NCBI GenBank assembly: GCA_963839285.1
Contig: CAWIUN010000020.1
Span: 310,001-374,000 of the forward strand
Origin: DASSSQ01 sp963839285
Lineage (GTDB): Bacteria > Actinomycetota > Thermoleophilia > Gaiellales > Gaiellaceae
Direction of reading: 5' to 3'
DNA: 64,000 bases
A program made the position numbers and the translations under genes. The notes beneath the pieces are model-generated. The model searched no databases and was not told the DNA's origin. It worked only from the letters and a program-made list of their open reading frames with translations. How positions within the stretch are numbered: position 1 is the first letter of the stretch; each line of letters opens with the position of its first letter. This document shows positions 1-12,876 of this stretch, piece by piece.

Positions 1-396
1 GGCTCGGCGTCTGCGTCGCCGCGGCGGTCTGGGGCGCCGCCATCGCGGGCGTCGGCGCCTTCGACGTCCTCTGGCCGGCGCTGCTCCTGCTCGCCGTCGC
101 CGGCGGCGCGGACTACGTCAGCGCCGTGCTCCGCAGCACGATCCTCGTCCGCGTCACGCCCGACGAGATGCGCGGGCGGATCTTCGGCGTCGAGCTCGCC
201 CAGGTCGCGGGAGCGCCGTCGCTCGGGAACCTCGAGGCGGGGGTGCTCGCCTCGCTGACGAGCGTGCGCTTCTCGATCGCCTCCGGCGGGATCGCGTGCG
301 TCGCGGGGACCGTGCTCGTCGCCGCCGCGCTGCCCGCCTTCCTGCGCTACGACGCGCGCGAGCGACGAGCCGGGCGTGGGGCGGGCGGCCGCATGA
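1..396 (+). CDS. MFS transporter, C-terminal fragment (runs off the window start)
   Basis: Only the last ~130 residues are present, read in frame 3 from the window edge. They contain two or three hydrophobic helices and the loop motif RVTPDEMRGRIFG, typical of the cytoplasmic loop of EntS/MFS_3-type exporters (VxPxxxRGR), so an inner-membrane drug or siderophore exporter is likely. The reading frame has no stop before the downstream glycosylase ATG. A TGA overlapping that ATG (ATGA, 393-396) lies in another frame. Because ATGA/GTGA overlaps are the rule in this genome, the true end is probably 396, with one indel near 355-375. Substrate cannot be told. Confidence 0.7.
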
Positions 397-956
397 ACCG
401 CGCGTTCTTCCGCCGCTCCGTGCACGAGGTCGCGCCGGAGCTCGTCGGCGCCGAGCTCTACGTCGACGGCGTCGGCGGCACGATCGTCGAGGTCGAGGCC
501 TACGACCACGAGGACCCCGCGAGCCACGCCCATCTGAACCGGCGGACGCCGAGGAACGCGGCCATGTTCCTCCCCGGCGGCCATGCCTACGTCTACCGCT
601 CCTACGGCATCCACTGGTGCCTGAACCTCGTCTGCGGGCCCGAGGAGGAGGGCCAGGCGGTGCTGCTGCGCGCGCTCGAGCCGACGGCGGGCCTGGACGA
701 GATGCGCGCCCGGCGCGGGCTCGCGGACGTGCGCCTCCTCTGCGCCGGCCCCGGCCGGCTCTGTCAGGCGCTCGGGATCACGCGCGTCCACGACGGGCTG
801 CCGCTCGACGAGCCGCCGTTCGAGCTCCGCCTCCACCCTGGGGAACGGGAGGTCGTGCGCGGGGCGCGGATCGGGATCTCGCGCGCCGCCGAGCGTCCCT
901 GGCGCTACGCGCTCGCCGGCTCGCGCTTCCTCAGCCGCCCGCTGCGACCAGCGTGA
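393..956 (+). CDS. mpg: DNA-3-methyladenine glycosylase (AAG/MPG family)
   Basis: A 187-residue protein of normal length for bacterial AAG-type glycosylases, which remove alkylated purines (3-methyladenine, hypoxanthine) in base excision repair. The motif GTIVEVEAYDHEDPASHA carries the catalytic glutamate (about Glu35). RTPRNAAMFLPGGHAYVYR and the following YGIHWCLN segment match the DNA-intercalating and base-pocket region of the family. The ATG at 393 was chosen because the protein aligns from FFRRS onward. It could be translationally coupled to the upstream MFS gene. Its 3' end overlaps the convergent penicillin-binding protein gene by about 26 bases. Confidence 0.9.
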   Translation: MNRAFFRRSVHEVAPELVGAELYVDGVGGTIVEVEAYDHEDPASHAHLNRRTPRNAAMFLPGGHAYVYRSYGIHWCLNLVCGPEEEGQAVLLRALEPTAGLDEMRARRGLADVRLLCAGPGRLCQALGITRVHDGLPLDEPPFELRLHPGEREVVRGARIGISRAAERPWRYALAGSRFLSRPLRPA

Positions 957-3348
957 CCTTCATGCCGGGCGCCGCGGCGACGCCCGCCTTCGGGCTCTGC
1001 GAGAGCACCCGTCCGGTCGACCCGCCGCTCACCTGCGCCCGGAGCTTGCGCGCCGCCAGCCGCGCACGCGCCTTCGAGACGCTCAGGCCGACGAGCTTCG
1101 GGACGACGCCGTGCAGCGGCTTCGCGAGCACGAGCGTCACCTTCGCGTGCGAGGAGAGCGTGCCGCGCGCCGGGATCTGCCCGAGCACGCGCCCGAGCCG
1201 CTGGCCGGGCCGCGCCGGCTTGTAGACGACCGCCGCCGTCAGCGGCTGCGCCTCGAGCCGCGCCTTCGCCGCCGCCAGCGTCTCGCCGACGACGTTCGGC
1301 ACCTCGACCTCGTTCAGCTTGCAGTCGGCGGTCGGCAGCGAGCTCGAGCCGCCGTAGAAGACGAGCGAGGTCGAGCCGTCGCAGTAGCCGTTGTCGAGCT
1401 CGAGCCTGCCGTCGCGCAGCACGACCGTCCGCGGCGCCGCGTAGAGCGACTGCGGGTAGGGGAACGACTCCGGCGACAGCTTCAGGTAGGAGGCGGCGGA
1501 CTCGAGGAAGCTCTTGAAGATCAGCGCCGGGTAGGTGCCGCCGACGACGGGTTGCCCGTGGAACTCGGTCAGCATCGGCTGCAGCCGCGTCGGGTAGCCG
1601 ACCCAGACCGCGACCGTGAGCTTCGGCGTGAAGCCGACGAACCACGCGTCGCCCTCGTTCTCGGTCGTGCCGGTCTTGCCTGCGATCGCCCAGCCCGGTA
1701 CCTGCGCCGCCCTGCCGGTGCCGGAGGTGACGACCCCCTGCAGGATCTGCGCGATCGTCGCCGACTCGTTCGCCGAGAGCGCCCGCTTCGGCACGACCGC
1801 GTTCGCCGTCGAGCACGCGCCCTTGGCGTCGAGCAGGCAGTCGATCACCCGCGGCCGGTTGCCGGTCAGGGAGCCGTCGATCCGGTAGCCGCCGTTCCCG
1901 AAGGCCGTGTACGCCCGCGCCATGTCGAGCGGGGACACCGCCTGGGCGCCGAGGCCGATCGAGAAGTAGCCCTTCAGCCCGTCGATCCCGAGCCGAGCCG
2001 CCGTCGCAGCGACCCTCTTCGGCCCGACGAGCGCCGTCAGCTGAGCGAAGACGGAGTTGTCCGAGTGCACCATCGCCGTCGCGAGGTCGATCCGGCCCAT
2101 GTACTCGCCCTCGTAGTTCGACACGGCCCAGACCTTGTCGCCGAGGTCGATCGTGACGGGGTGCGACTCGAGCATCGTCTGCGGCGAGATCCCGAGCCGG
2201 AGCGCCGTCGCGAGCACGAACGGCTTGAATGCCGAGCCGACCTGCCGGTTCGTCTGCGTCGCCAGGTTGAACTGGCTGGCGTGGTAGTTGCGTCCCCCGA
2301 CCATCGCCCGCACCGCTCCCGTCTGCGTGTCGAGCGCGACGAGCGCGGCCTGCGGCCCGTCCGGGCTCGGGAGCTGCTTCTGGACGGCTTCGGTCGCGAG
2401 CCGCTGCAGGCCGAGGTCGATCGTCGTCCGCACGCGCAGGCCGCCGCCGTCGACCTTGGCGGGGAAGACGTCGCCGAGCTGCCCGCGCACGTAGTTGGCG
2501 AAGTACGGCGCCTGGCCGAGCACCGCCGGCTGCCGGATCGTGTCGGCGGTCGGGAGCCGCTGCCGGTCGGCCTTGCGGTAGTCGTCCTCCGGGATCAGCT
2601 GCTGCTCGAGCATCGCCTGCAGCACCTCGTGCCGGCGCTCGCGCGCGTTGTCCGGGTGCGCGATCGGGTCGTAGAGCGTCGGGTCCTGCGGGATCCCGGC
2701 GAGGAGCGCCGCCTGGGCGATCGTCAGCTTCCGCGCGCTGTGGCCGAAGTAGATCCGGCTCGCCTGCTCGATCCCGTAGGCCTGGTTGCCGAAGTAGATC
2801 GTGTTCAGGTAGGCGTCGAGGATCCGCGTCTTCGACCACTTCTGCTCGAGCTGCCAGGCGAGCGCCGCCTCGCGCACCTTCCGGGCGATCGAACGCTGGT
2901 TCGACGTCCACGTCTGCTTGACGAACTGCTGCGTGATCGTCGAGCCGCCCTCGATCACCTTCTTCTTGCGGACGTCCTGCCAGGCGGCGCGGAGGATGCC
3001 GCGGAGGTCGACGCCGCGGTGCTCCCAGAAGCGCCGGTCCTCGATCGCGACGATCGCGTACTTGATCCAGGGCGAGATCGCCTCGTCGGGGACGACCGTG
3101 CGGCTCTCGGAGCCGCGCAGCACCATCAGCACGGTCTTGCCGTCCCGCGCGTAGACGTAGCCGTTCTGCTGGTTGTGCCGCTTCGCCGGATCGAGCTGGG
3201 GGATCTGCTCGCGGATCGAGAGCGTCAGCCCGAACAGGAACATGGTCGTGCCGAGGGTGCCGAGGACGGCCAGGACGGCCAGGAGGCGGAGCTTGCGGAT
3301 GCGGCGCACGCGCACGGCGGCGCCCGACCTGCGTCTGCGAAGGGCCAA
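931..3348 (-). CDS. Class A penicillin-binding protein with two PASTA domains
   Basis: About 805 residues. A basic N-terminus and one membrane helix (about 21-43) precede a GT51 glycosyltransferase domain with EDRRFWEHRG (about 103-112) and EGGSTITQQF (about 133). The transpeptidase domain shows the SxxK motif (GSAFKPF, Ser372), SDN (429-431) and KTGT (558-561). Two PASTA repeats (about 675-740 and 745-805) close the protein; these bind muropeptide or beta-lactam-like ligands. It would polymerise and cross-link peptidoglycan outside the membrane. The TTG at 3348 was chosen because the frame upstream runs antisense through tyrS and a GGGGGAAGGGGG stretch sits about 14 bases upstream; GTG codons at 3315 and 3309 are alternatives. 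It is divergent from tyrS. Confidence 0.9.
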   Translation of the reverse strand: MALRRRRSGAAVRVRRIRKLRLLAVLAVLGTLGTTMFLFGLTLSIREQIPQLDPAKRHNQQNGYVYARDGKTVLMVLRGSESRTVVPDEAISPWIKYAIVAIEDRRFWEHRGVDLRGILRAAWQDVRKKKVIEGGSTITQQFVKQTWTSNQRSIARKVREAALAWQLEQKWSKTRILDAYLNTIYFGNQAYGIEQASRIYFGHSARKLTIAQAALLAGIPQDPTLYDPIAHPDNARERRHEVLQAMLEQQLIPEDDYRKADRQRLPTADTIRQPAVLGQAPYFANYVRGQLGDVFPAKVDGGGLRVRTTIDLGLQRLATEAVQKQLPSPDGPQAALVALDTQTGAVRAMVGGRNYHASQFNLATQTNRQVGSAFKPFVLATALRLGISPQTMLESHPVTIDLGDKVWAVSNYEGEYMGRIDLATAMVHSDNSVFAQLTALVGPKRVAATAARLGIDGLKGYFSIGLGAQAVSPLDMARAYTAFGNGGYRIDGSLTGNRPRVIDCLLDAKGACSTANAVVPKRALSANESATIAQILQGVVTSGTGRAAQVPGWAIAGKTGTTENEGDAWFVGFTPKLTVAVWVGYPTRLQPMLTEFHGQPVVGGTYPALIFKSFLESAASYLKLSPESFPYPQSLYAAPRTVVLRDGRLELDNGYCDGSTSLVFYGGSSSLPTADCKLNEVEVPNVVGETLAAAKARLEAQPLTAAVVYKPARPGQRLGRVLGQIPARGTLSSHAKVTLVLAKPLHGVVPKLVGLSVSKARARLAARKLRAQVSGGSTGRVLSQSPKAGVAAAPGMKVTLVAAGG

Positions 3349-3378
3349 ACGGCGGGATTGTAGCCCCCTTCCCCCGGC

Positions 3379-3384
3379 TAGACT
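3379..3384 (+). promoter_or_regulatory. -10 box of tyrS, near-leaderless
   Basis: TAGACT ends 7 bases before the tyrS ATG, and no Shine-Dalgarno lies between. This is the geometry of a leaderless or near-leaderless actinobacterial transcript. No good -35 is seen. Confidence 0.5.
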
Positions 3385-3391
3385 CGCGCCG

Positions 3392-4531
3392 ATGGGGATC
3401 GCGGAGCTGACCCGGAACGCCGTCGACGTCCTCCCCGAGGGCGGGCTCGAGCGCAAGCTGGCGCTCGGTCGGCCGCTGCGCGTCAAGCTCGGGATCGACG
3501 TCACCTCGCCGGACATCCACGTCGGCCGCGGCATCCCGCTCCAGCGGATGCGCGCCTTCCAGGACGAGGGGCACGTCGGCGTCCTGATCGTCGGCGACTA
3601 CACGACGCGCATCGGCGACCCCTCCGGCCGCTCGAGCGAGCGCCCGATCCTGACCGACGAGGAGATCGACGCGAACGCCGAGCAGTACCTCGAGCAGGCG
3701 ACGGTGATCCTCGATCCCGAGCGTACCGAGGTGCGGTACAACGGCGAGTGGCTCTCGAAGCTCTCCTACGCCGACGTCGTCCGGCTCGCGCGCACGATCA
3801 CGGTCGCGCGGATCCTCGAGCGCGACGACTTCGCCAAGCGGATGGCCGCCCGGCAGCCGATCTCCGTCTCCGAGCTCCTCTACCCGTTGATGCAGGCCTA
3901 CGACTCGGTCGCGGTCGAGGCCGACGTCGAGCTCGGCGGCACCGACCAGCTCTACAACCTGCTCGCGGGGCGGGAGGTGATGGAGCACTACGGCCTCGAG
4001 CCGCAGGTCGTGTTGACGACGCCGCTGCTGCTCTCCTGGGACGGCGAGAAGATGAGCTCGTCGGTCGGCAACAACATCCCGGTGCTGGCGCCCCCCGAGG
4101 AGATGTTCGGGCGGACGATGCGGATCCCGGACTCGATGCTCGCGGACTGGTGGCAGCTCGTCGCGGAGCGGCCCGTGCCGGAGGGCGACCCGATGGAGGC
4201 GAAGCTCGAGCTCGCGCGCCTGATCGTGCGCCGCTCGCACGGGGAGGACGCGGCGCGCGAGGCGGAGGCGCACTTCACCCGCGTCGTCCGCCGGCACGAG
4301 GCGCCCGAGGAGATCGCCGAGGCCCCGTTGCCGGCCGGCGACCCGGTGCATCTGCCGGCCCTGCTCGCCGAGCACGGGCTCGCTGCCTCGACGAGCGACG
4401 CGCGGCGCCTGATCGGCCAGGGCGGGGTCAGGCTCGACGGGCTGGTCGTCGAGGAGCTCGACGTGCCGCGTGAACGCCTTGCTCGAGCCGTTCTGCAGGC
4501 GGGCAAGCGCCGCTTTCTCCGCCTCGTCTAG
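3392..4531 (+). CDS. tyrS: Tyrosyl-tRNA synthetase
   Basis: A 379-residue class I aminoacyl-tRNA synthetase charging tRNA-Tyr. The HIGH signature is DIHVGRG (about 41-47) and the KMSKS loop is GEKMSSSVGN (about 219-228). LGGTDQLYNLLAGRE is the tyrosine/tRNA-binding helix of the TyrZ-like subgroup. A C-terminal S4 RNA-binding domain (about 315-379) ends the protein. The ATG at 3392 is supported by the -10 box just upstream and by the family N-terminus; the frame stays open further upstream only as a shadow of the divergent gene. The stop is seven bases before the -35 of the rRNA promoter, with no terminator between. Confidence 0.95.
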   Translation: MGIAELTRNAVDVLPEGGLERKLALGRPLRVKLGIDVTSPDIHVGRGIPLQRMRAFQDEGHVGVLIVGDYTTRIGDPSGRSSERPILTDEEIDANAEQYLEQATVILDPERTEVRYNGEWLSKLSYADVVRLARTITVARILERDDFAKRMAARQPISVSELLYPLMQAYDSVAVEADVELGGTDQLYNLLAGREVMEHYGLEPQVVLTTPLLLSWDGEKMSSSVGNNIPVLAPPEEMFGRTMRIPDSMLADWWQLVAERPVPEGDPMEAKLELARLIVRRSHGEDAAREAEAHFTRVVRRHEAPEEIAEAPLPAGDPVHLPALLAEHGLAASTSDARRLIGQGGVRLDGLVVEELDVPRERLARAVLQAGKRRFLRLV

Positions 4532-4537
4532 AACCGC

Positions 4538-4565
4538 TTGACGGCAGCTCGCGCCTTGCTATTAT
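4538..4565 (+). promoter_or_regulatory. rRNA operon promoter
   Basis: TTGACG (4538-4543) and TATTAT (4560-4565) are separated by 16 bases, the strongest near-consensus sigma-70-type promoter in the window. It starts 7 bases after the tyrS stop and about 310 bases before the mature 16S 5' end. Confidence 0.8.
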
Positions 4566-4873
4566 TCCTCGGCCGCCTCATCGGGGCGGTGCAGAAAGGT
4601 CCCCGCAACTCGACTACGGAGCGCCTTCGGACGCAGATCGGCTACGATACGATCCGCAAGTTCTCGAAGGCCTCTGGCGCGAGTCGGAGGCTTTTTTACG
4701 CCGCCTGACGACGGCACCGGTCTTTGAAAACTCAACAGCGTGCGTTTACGTCGAGACCTCTCGGCCTGCTTCGGCACGGCCGCGAGGAATCAACCTCGTC
4801 GCGTCCTTCGGGACGTGACCTTTGAGCTCAGGCTCGAAGTGAAAAGACTGCTCCTTCGGGGGCAATCACTTCC
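4566..4873 (+). other. rRNA operon leader with attenuator-like hairpin and boxA-like element
   Basis: This 300-base stretch has no gene. It holds a hairpin (GCCTC 4670-4674 / GAGGC 4687-4691) followed by six T (4692-4697), which looks like an intrinsic terminator inside the leader. Next comes a boxA-like TCTTTGAAAAC (4721-4731), then CTCAACAGCGTGCG (4731-4744). The last is perfectly complementary to CGCACGCTGTTGAG (6562-6575) after 16S, forming the RNase III processing stalk. The T-rich hairpin implies that transcription must be antiterminated to reach 16S. Confidence 0.7.
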
Positions 4874-6422
<1,549 letters not shown>

Positions 6423-6703
6423 TAGGGAATCCGGAGCCCAAAGCCGTTGGCAACGGCTCCGGGGGCTCTCCACCCGTTTGATGGCGACGTCGCCTCTCGA
6501 GGCGGCAGCCGTCCGGTCACTGGAGTCGCCTAGAACAACGTCGACCTCGACGTCTGCAGTCCGCACGCTGTTGAGCTTTGAGAGACCGGGCCTGCTGGGC
6601 TGACCAGTAGCTGACCAGTAGGAGGCCGGCGCTTCTCATGCAGGGCGAGCGGGAGCTCGCGCGCACCTTGAAAACTCCATAGCGGCAAACACGTGTTCTT
6701 TTC
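6423..6703 (+). other. 16S-23S internal transcribed spacer without tRNA
   Basis: About 280 bases without a tRNA gene. It carries the 3' arm of the 16S processing stalk (6562-6575), an 8-bp hairpin (CCGGAGCC 6431-6438 / GGCTCCGG 6455-6462) and an imperfect direct repeat of CTGACCAGTAG near 6600-6620. The 5' arm of the 23S stalk is AAAACTCCATAGC at 6671-6683, complementary to 9707-9719. A second boxA-like CTTGAAAACT precedes 23S. Confidence 0.75.
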
Positions 6704-9691
<2,988 letters not shown>

Positions 9692-9757
9692 TGAACACGT
9701 GTCGCTGCTATGGAGTTTTGAGGGTGCGCCGAGATACGGCAGCATTGACCTCACAAT

Positions 9758-9873
9758 TTCCGCGGTCATAGCGTCGGGGATACACCTCTTTCCATTCCGA
9801 ACAGAGCAGTTAAGCCCGACAGCGCCGATGGTACTCGGAGGGCAACCTCCCGGGAGAGTAGGACGCCGCGGAT
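9758..9873 (+). rRNA. rrf: 5S ribosomal RNA
   Basis: About 116 bases. The terminal stem pairs TCCGCGG (9759-9765) with CCGCGGA (9866-9872). The internal CATTCCGAACAGAGCAGTTAAG block is the conserved 5S core. It is the last rRNA of the operon, 66 bases after 23S. Confidence 0.93.
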
Positions 9874-9883
9874 TTTCTTTCAG

Positions 9884-9905
9884 AAGGGCCCCGAGAGGGG
9901 CCCTT
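9884..9905 (+). terminator. Hairpin terminator of the rRNA operon
   Basis: A perfect 9-bp stem, AAGGGCCCC / GGGGCCCTT, with a GAGA loop, lies 11 bases after 5S. A T-rich stretch precedes it but no T tract follows, so it may act with Rho or as a two-way hairpin for the convergent small gene. Confidence 0.7.
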
Positions 9906-9919
9906 CGTCGTGGTCCGGA

Positions 9920-10093
9920 TCAGATGCGGAGGAGGCGCGGCTGCGCGGGGTCGGCGCTCTCGTCGATCTGCCAGCGCGCTCCGGTGTCGGGGCACGTGTA
10001 CGTCCCGTCTGCGTCCGCCTGGAGGTGGTCGGCGAGGTACTGCTCGGCGGCCCCGCCGGTGAACTCGTCCGCTTCGCTGCAGCGGCACTCCAT
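9920..10093 (-). CDS. Small cysteine-containing protein, unknown
   Basis: A 57-residue protein beginning MECRCSEADEF with a CxC pair near the N-terminus, a YTCPDTGARW segment in the middle and no membrane helix. The ATG at 10093 is chosen because GGGAGAGGA sits 7 bases upstream. A GTG at 10147 that overlaps the htpX stop (GTGA) would give a 75-residue form. The three cysteines suggest metal binding, but the set is not a recognised zinc ribbon. It directly follows htpX on the same strand and probably shares its transcript. I do not recognise a family. Confidence 0.55.
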   Translation of the reverse strand: MECRCSEADEFTGGAAEQYLADHLQADADGTYTCPDTGARWQIDESADPAQPRLLRI

Positions 10094-10143
10094 CGCTGCG
10101 TCCTCTCCCGCGGGACCGGGCGGGAAACGCCGGCCGACGCGCG

Positions 10144-10977
10144 TCACGCTGCCCGCAGCTTGTCCTTCCAGGCCGGGTCGAGCTCTCGGAGCCGCCTGAC
10201 CCGCTCGCCGATCGGGGGGTGGGTGACGAAGAGCGCCGAGAGGCCCTCCTCGGCGAACGGGTTCGTCGTGTAGAGCGGCTCGGTCGCGGGGCTCGCCTGG
10301 AACGAGACGAGCTCCATCGCCTGCTCGAGCCGGATCAGCGCGTCTGCCAGCCCGTGCGGCGAGTCGCAGATCCGGGCGGCCGCCCGGTCGGCCGCGAACT
10401 CACGCTTCGGCGAGAGCAGCAGGTGGCAGAACGCCGCTGCCACCGGACCGAGCGCGAAGAGGAGCGCGCGCTGCAGGAAGCCGCCGATCCGGCTCGTCTC
10501 GACGATCGCCGCCGCGACGAGCGCCGCGGTCGTCTGCACGAGCACGTCTCTGTGCGCCAGATGCGCGAGCTCGTGGGCGAGGATGCCCTCGAGCTCGGCC
10601 GGCGAGGCGACGGCGACGAGACCGCTCGAGAGCACGATCACCGCGCCTCCGCGAGGCCCGCGGCCACCGGAGAGCGCCCGCGGGAACGGGTCGACGACGA
10701 GGTACAGGCGCGGCTTGACGACCCCGGCGCGCGCCGCGAGCCGCTCGAGCGTCGAGTGCAGCGCCGGCGACTCCGCCACGAGCACCTCGCGGGCGCCGAC
10801 CATGCCGACGACGACGCGGTCGGCCGCCCAGTAGGCGCCGAGCGCGAGCAGCAGGCCGCAGAAGACGAAGACGCTGAGGACGTGGACGCCGCCGAGCTGC
10901 CAGCCGGCGGCCCCGAGCACGGCGCAGGCCGCCGCGAGCAGAAGCCAGAGCTTCAGGAGGTTGCGGACGCTCTGCAC
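10144..10977 (-). CDS. htpX: HtpX-like M48 membrane zinc metalloprotease
   Basis: 277 residues with two N-terminal membrane helices (about 8-27 and 30-50), then the zinc-binding HELAH (135-139) in the segment GILAHELAHLAHRD. Another hydrophobic segment (about 160-185) follows, then the third-ligand region KREFAADRAAARI (about 190-200). M48 proteases of this type degrade misfolded membrane proteins and face the cytoplasm. The length matches HtpX/Ste24-like bacterial proteins. It starts with GTG and is followed by the small cysteine-containing gene with a four-base overlap option. Confidence 0.88.
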   Translation of the reverse strand: MQSVRNLLKLWLLLAAACAVLGAAGWQLGGVHVLSVFVFCGLLLALGAYWAADRVVVGMVGAREVLVAESPALHSTLERLAARAGVVKPRLYLVVDPFPRALSGGRGPRGGAVIVLSSGLVAVASPAELEGILAHELAHLAHRDVLVQTTAALVAAAIVETSRIGGFLQRALLFALGPVAAAFCHLLLSPKREFAADRAAARICDSPHGLADALIRLEQAMELVSFQASPATEPLYTTNPFAEEGLSALFVTHPPIGERVRRLRELDPAWKDKLRAA

Positions 10978-10988
10978 CCGCGGCCCCG

Positions 10989-11255
10989 CTAGAGCTCCTC
11001 GTCCTCGTCGTCGCTCTCGTCGGGCTCGTCCTCGGCGAGCCCGCGCGGGGGCCAGTCGGGCTCCGGCGCGTCGCAGCGGCTCGCGCAGTGGAGCGACGCG
11101 ACGTTCTGGAGCGGGATCAGGATGTGCCCGTTGAGCTCGACGTGCGCGACGTCCTCGACGTAGCAGTACGCGGTGAGCGTCCCCTCCTGGTACTCGCCGC
11201 CGAAGAGCGCGACCTCGACCTGCTCACCCTTGTACTTGGACGTGTAGTCATCCAC
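10989..11255 (-). CDS. Conserved-looking small acidic protein, unknown
   Basis: 88 residues starting MDDYTSKYKGEQ. The first ~55 residues read like a small beta-barrel (ALFGGEYQEGTLTAYCYVEDVAHVEL split by short turns), followed by a cysteine pair (LHCASRC) and a very acidic tail (SDDEDEEL). No signal peptide or membrane segment. It lies 11 bases upstream of htpX on the same strand, so it is probably cotranscribed. A TAGACT box ends nine bases before the GTG. No family recognised. Confidence 0.65.
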   Translation of the reverse strand: MDDYTSKYKGEQVEVALFGGEYQEGTLTAYCYVEDVAHVELNGHILIPLQNVASLHCASRCDAPEPDWPPRGLAEDEPDESDDEDEEL

Positions 11256-11262
11256 GGCGCGG

Positions 11263-11832
11263 TCAGTCTATCCGCCTGATCGAGCCGTTCCCGGCTGCGA
11301 TCCGCTCGACCGCGCAGTTGCCGACGACGGGCCGGTCGCCGGGCGAGCCGCCGCACGCGAGCCAGACCGCGCGCATCGCCCCTCCGTGCGTGACGACCGC
11401 GACTGTCTCGTCCGGGTGCGCGGCCGCGATCTCGTGGATCGCCGCGACGACGCGACTCCCCATCTCGTCGTAGGTCTCGCCCTGCTCCCAGCCGACGCCG
11501 CCGCCGAGACGGCGGTCGAAGCCGTCCGGAAACCGCTGCTCGATCTCGGCGTTCGTCAGGCCCGACCACTCGCCGACGTCGACTTCGCGGAGCCGGGAGT
11601 CGAGCCGGACGGCGAGCCCGTGCGGTGTCGCGAGGATCTCGGCCGTCTCGCGCGCGCGGAGGAGGTCGGAGCTGTAGACGGCCGCGAGCCGCTCGTCCGC
11701 GAGCTCGGCCGCCAGCGTGCGCGCCTGCGTGCGCCCGGTCTCGTTCAGCACCCGGTCGGCGTGTCCCTGCCAGCGCCGCTCCCTGTTCCAGTCGGTCTCG
11801 CCGTGGCGCACCAGCAGAAGGGTCGTCGGCAC
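11263..11832 (-). CDS. Histidine phosphatase (phosphoglycerate-mutase-like)
   Basis: 189 residues of the histidine phosphatase superfamily, branch 1. LLLVRHGETDWN (about 5-16) contains the phospho-accepting histidine. Arg/Glu residues follow in SSDLLRARETAE and LREVDVGEWSG, and the second catalytic histidine lies in VVTHGGAMRAVW. Members include CobC-like, broad-specificity and fructose-2,6-bisphosphatase-like enzymes; the substrate cannot be assigned. It is divergent from the SDR gene with a 23-base gap, and 7 bases upstream of the acidic small protein gene. Confidence 0.85.
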   Translation of the reverse strand: MPTTLLLVRHGETDWNRERRWQGHADRVLNETGRTQARTLAAELADERLAAVYSSDLLRARETAEILATPHGLAVRLDSRLREVDVGEWSGLTNAEIEQRFPDGFDRRLGGGVGWEQGETYDEMGSRVVAAIHEIAAAHPDETVAVVTHGGAMRAVWLACGGSPGDRPVVGNCAVERIAAGNGSIRRID

Positions 11833-11855
11833 CGCGCCGGTATGCTAGCCCGCCG

Positions 11856-12614
11856 ATGGACCTGGGTCTCGAGCAGAAGGTGTGCGTGGTCACCGGCTCC
11901 TCGGCCGGCATCGGCCGCGCGGTCGCCTCGATGCTGGCGGGCGAGGGCGCGCGCGTCGTCACGTCGAGCCGCGGGCGCGAGGGGCCGGACGTCGGCGAGG
12001 CGCTCCACGTTGCCGCCGATCTGGCGCGTCCGGGCGGGCCGGAGGCCGTCGTCGAGGCCGCGCTGGCGGCGTTCGGGCGCGTCGACTGCCTCGTCAACAA
12101 CGTCGGCTGGGTCGAGATCCGGAAGGTCGAGGACATCACCGACGAGATCTGGGAGCAGTCGTTCCAGTCCAACCTGATGAGCGCTGCACGGGCGATCCGG
12201 GCAGTCGTGCCGGGCATGCTCGAGCAGGGCGGCGGGTCGATCGTGAACGTGTCGTCGACGGCGGGGAAGCGGCCGTCGCAGTCGATGCCCGACTACTCGG
12301 TGATGAAGGCGGCGCTGCTGTCGCTGTCGCGCCTCGTCGCCGACCGGTACGCGAAGGACGGGATCCGCTCGAACGCGGTCGCGCCCGGCCCCACCGCGAC
12401 GCCGTCCTGGCTCGCCGAGGGCGGGCTGGCGGACCAGCAGCCGGGCAGCAAGGACGAGGTGCTCGCCAAGGTGGGCGCGGGCCGCCCGCTCGGCCGGCTC
12501 GCCGAGCCCGAGGAGATCGCCGCGGTCGTCGTCTTCCTCTGCTCCGAGCGCTCGAGCAACGTCACCGGCGCCGCGTGGGGCGTCGACGGCGGCAGCGTCC
12601 CCGTGATCATCTGA
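11856..12614 (+). CDS. Short-chain dehydrogenase/reductase
   Basis: 252 residues of classical SDR length. TGSSAGIG (13-20) is the nucleotide-binding glycine motif, NNVG (81-84) the structural motif, and Ser133-134, Tyr147 and Lys151 (YSVMK) the catalytic residues. The C-terminal GAAWGVDGGSVP is typical of the 3-oxoacyl-ACP-reductase-like group. The start ATG at 11856 is supported by the family N-terminus and by TATGCT (11841-11846) just upstream. It stands alone, followed by a 260-base gap with repeated GGACACGGCT words. Substrate unknown. Confidence 0.85.
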   Translation: MDLGLEQKVCVVTGSSAGIGRAVASMLAGEGARVVTSSRGREGPDVGEALHVAADLARPGGPEAVVEAALAAFGRVDCLVNNVGWVEIRKVEDITDEIWEQSFQSNLMSAARAIRAVVPGMLEQGGGSIVNVSSTAGKRPSQSMPDYSVMKAALLSLSRLVADRYAKDGIRSNAVAPGPTATPSWLAEGGLADQQPGSKDEVLAKVGAGRPLGRLAEPEEIAAVVVFLCSERSSNVTGAAWGVDGGSVPVII

Positions 12615-12876
12615 GCTGCCCGAGCCGGACACGGCTCCCGCGGACGACGACGCCTGCGCCACGACGCCTGCACGACGCTCCGCGGACACGGCTCGGGGGA
12701 ACACGGCTACTCGGGACACGTGCCTGCTCCATCCCCAGCCCCCGCCCACCCAGAAGGGGGAAGAGTCTGAGGGTAGCCCCCAGGAGCGCACGGAATCGCG
12801 CCGATCTCGTGACGATCTTCCAGACGCCGGCGCGCGGGCACCGGACGACCGGCGCACCGACTACCCTGGAGGCACG

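Noticed and set aside
6423..6703. Search for tRNA-Ile or tRNA-Ala in the 16S-23S spacer
   Set aside because: No tRNA-like arms or GGTTCRANNCC motif; only processing stems and a small hairpin.
12615..12876. GGACACGGCT words upstream of dgt as a regulatory array
   Set aside because: Three irregularly spaced, imperfect copies in a low-complexity GC stretch; no symmetry or fixed spacing.
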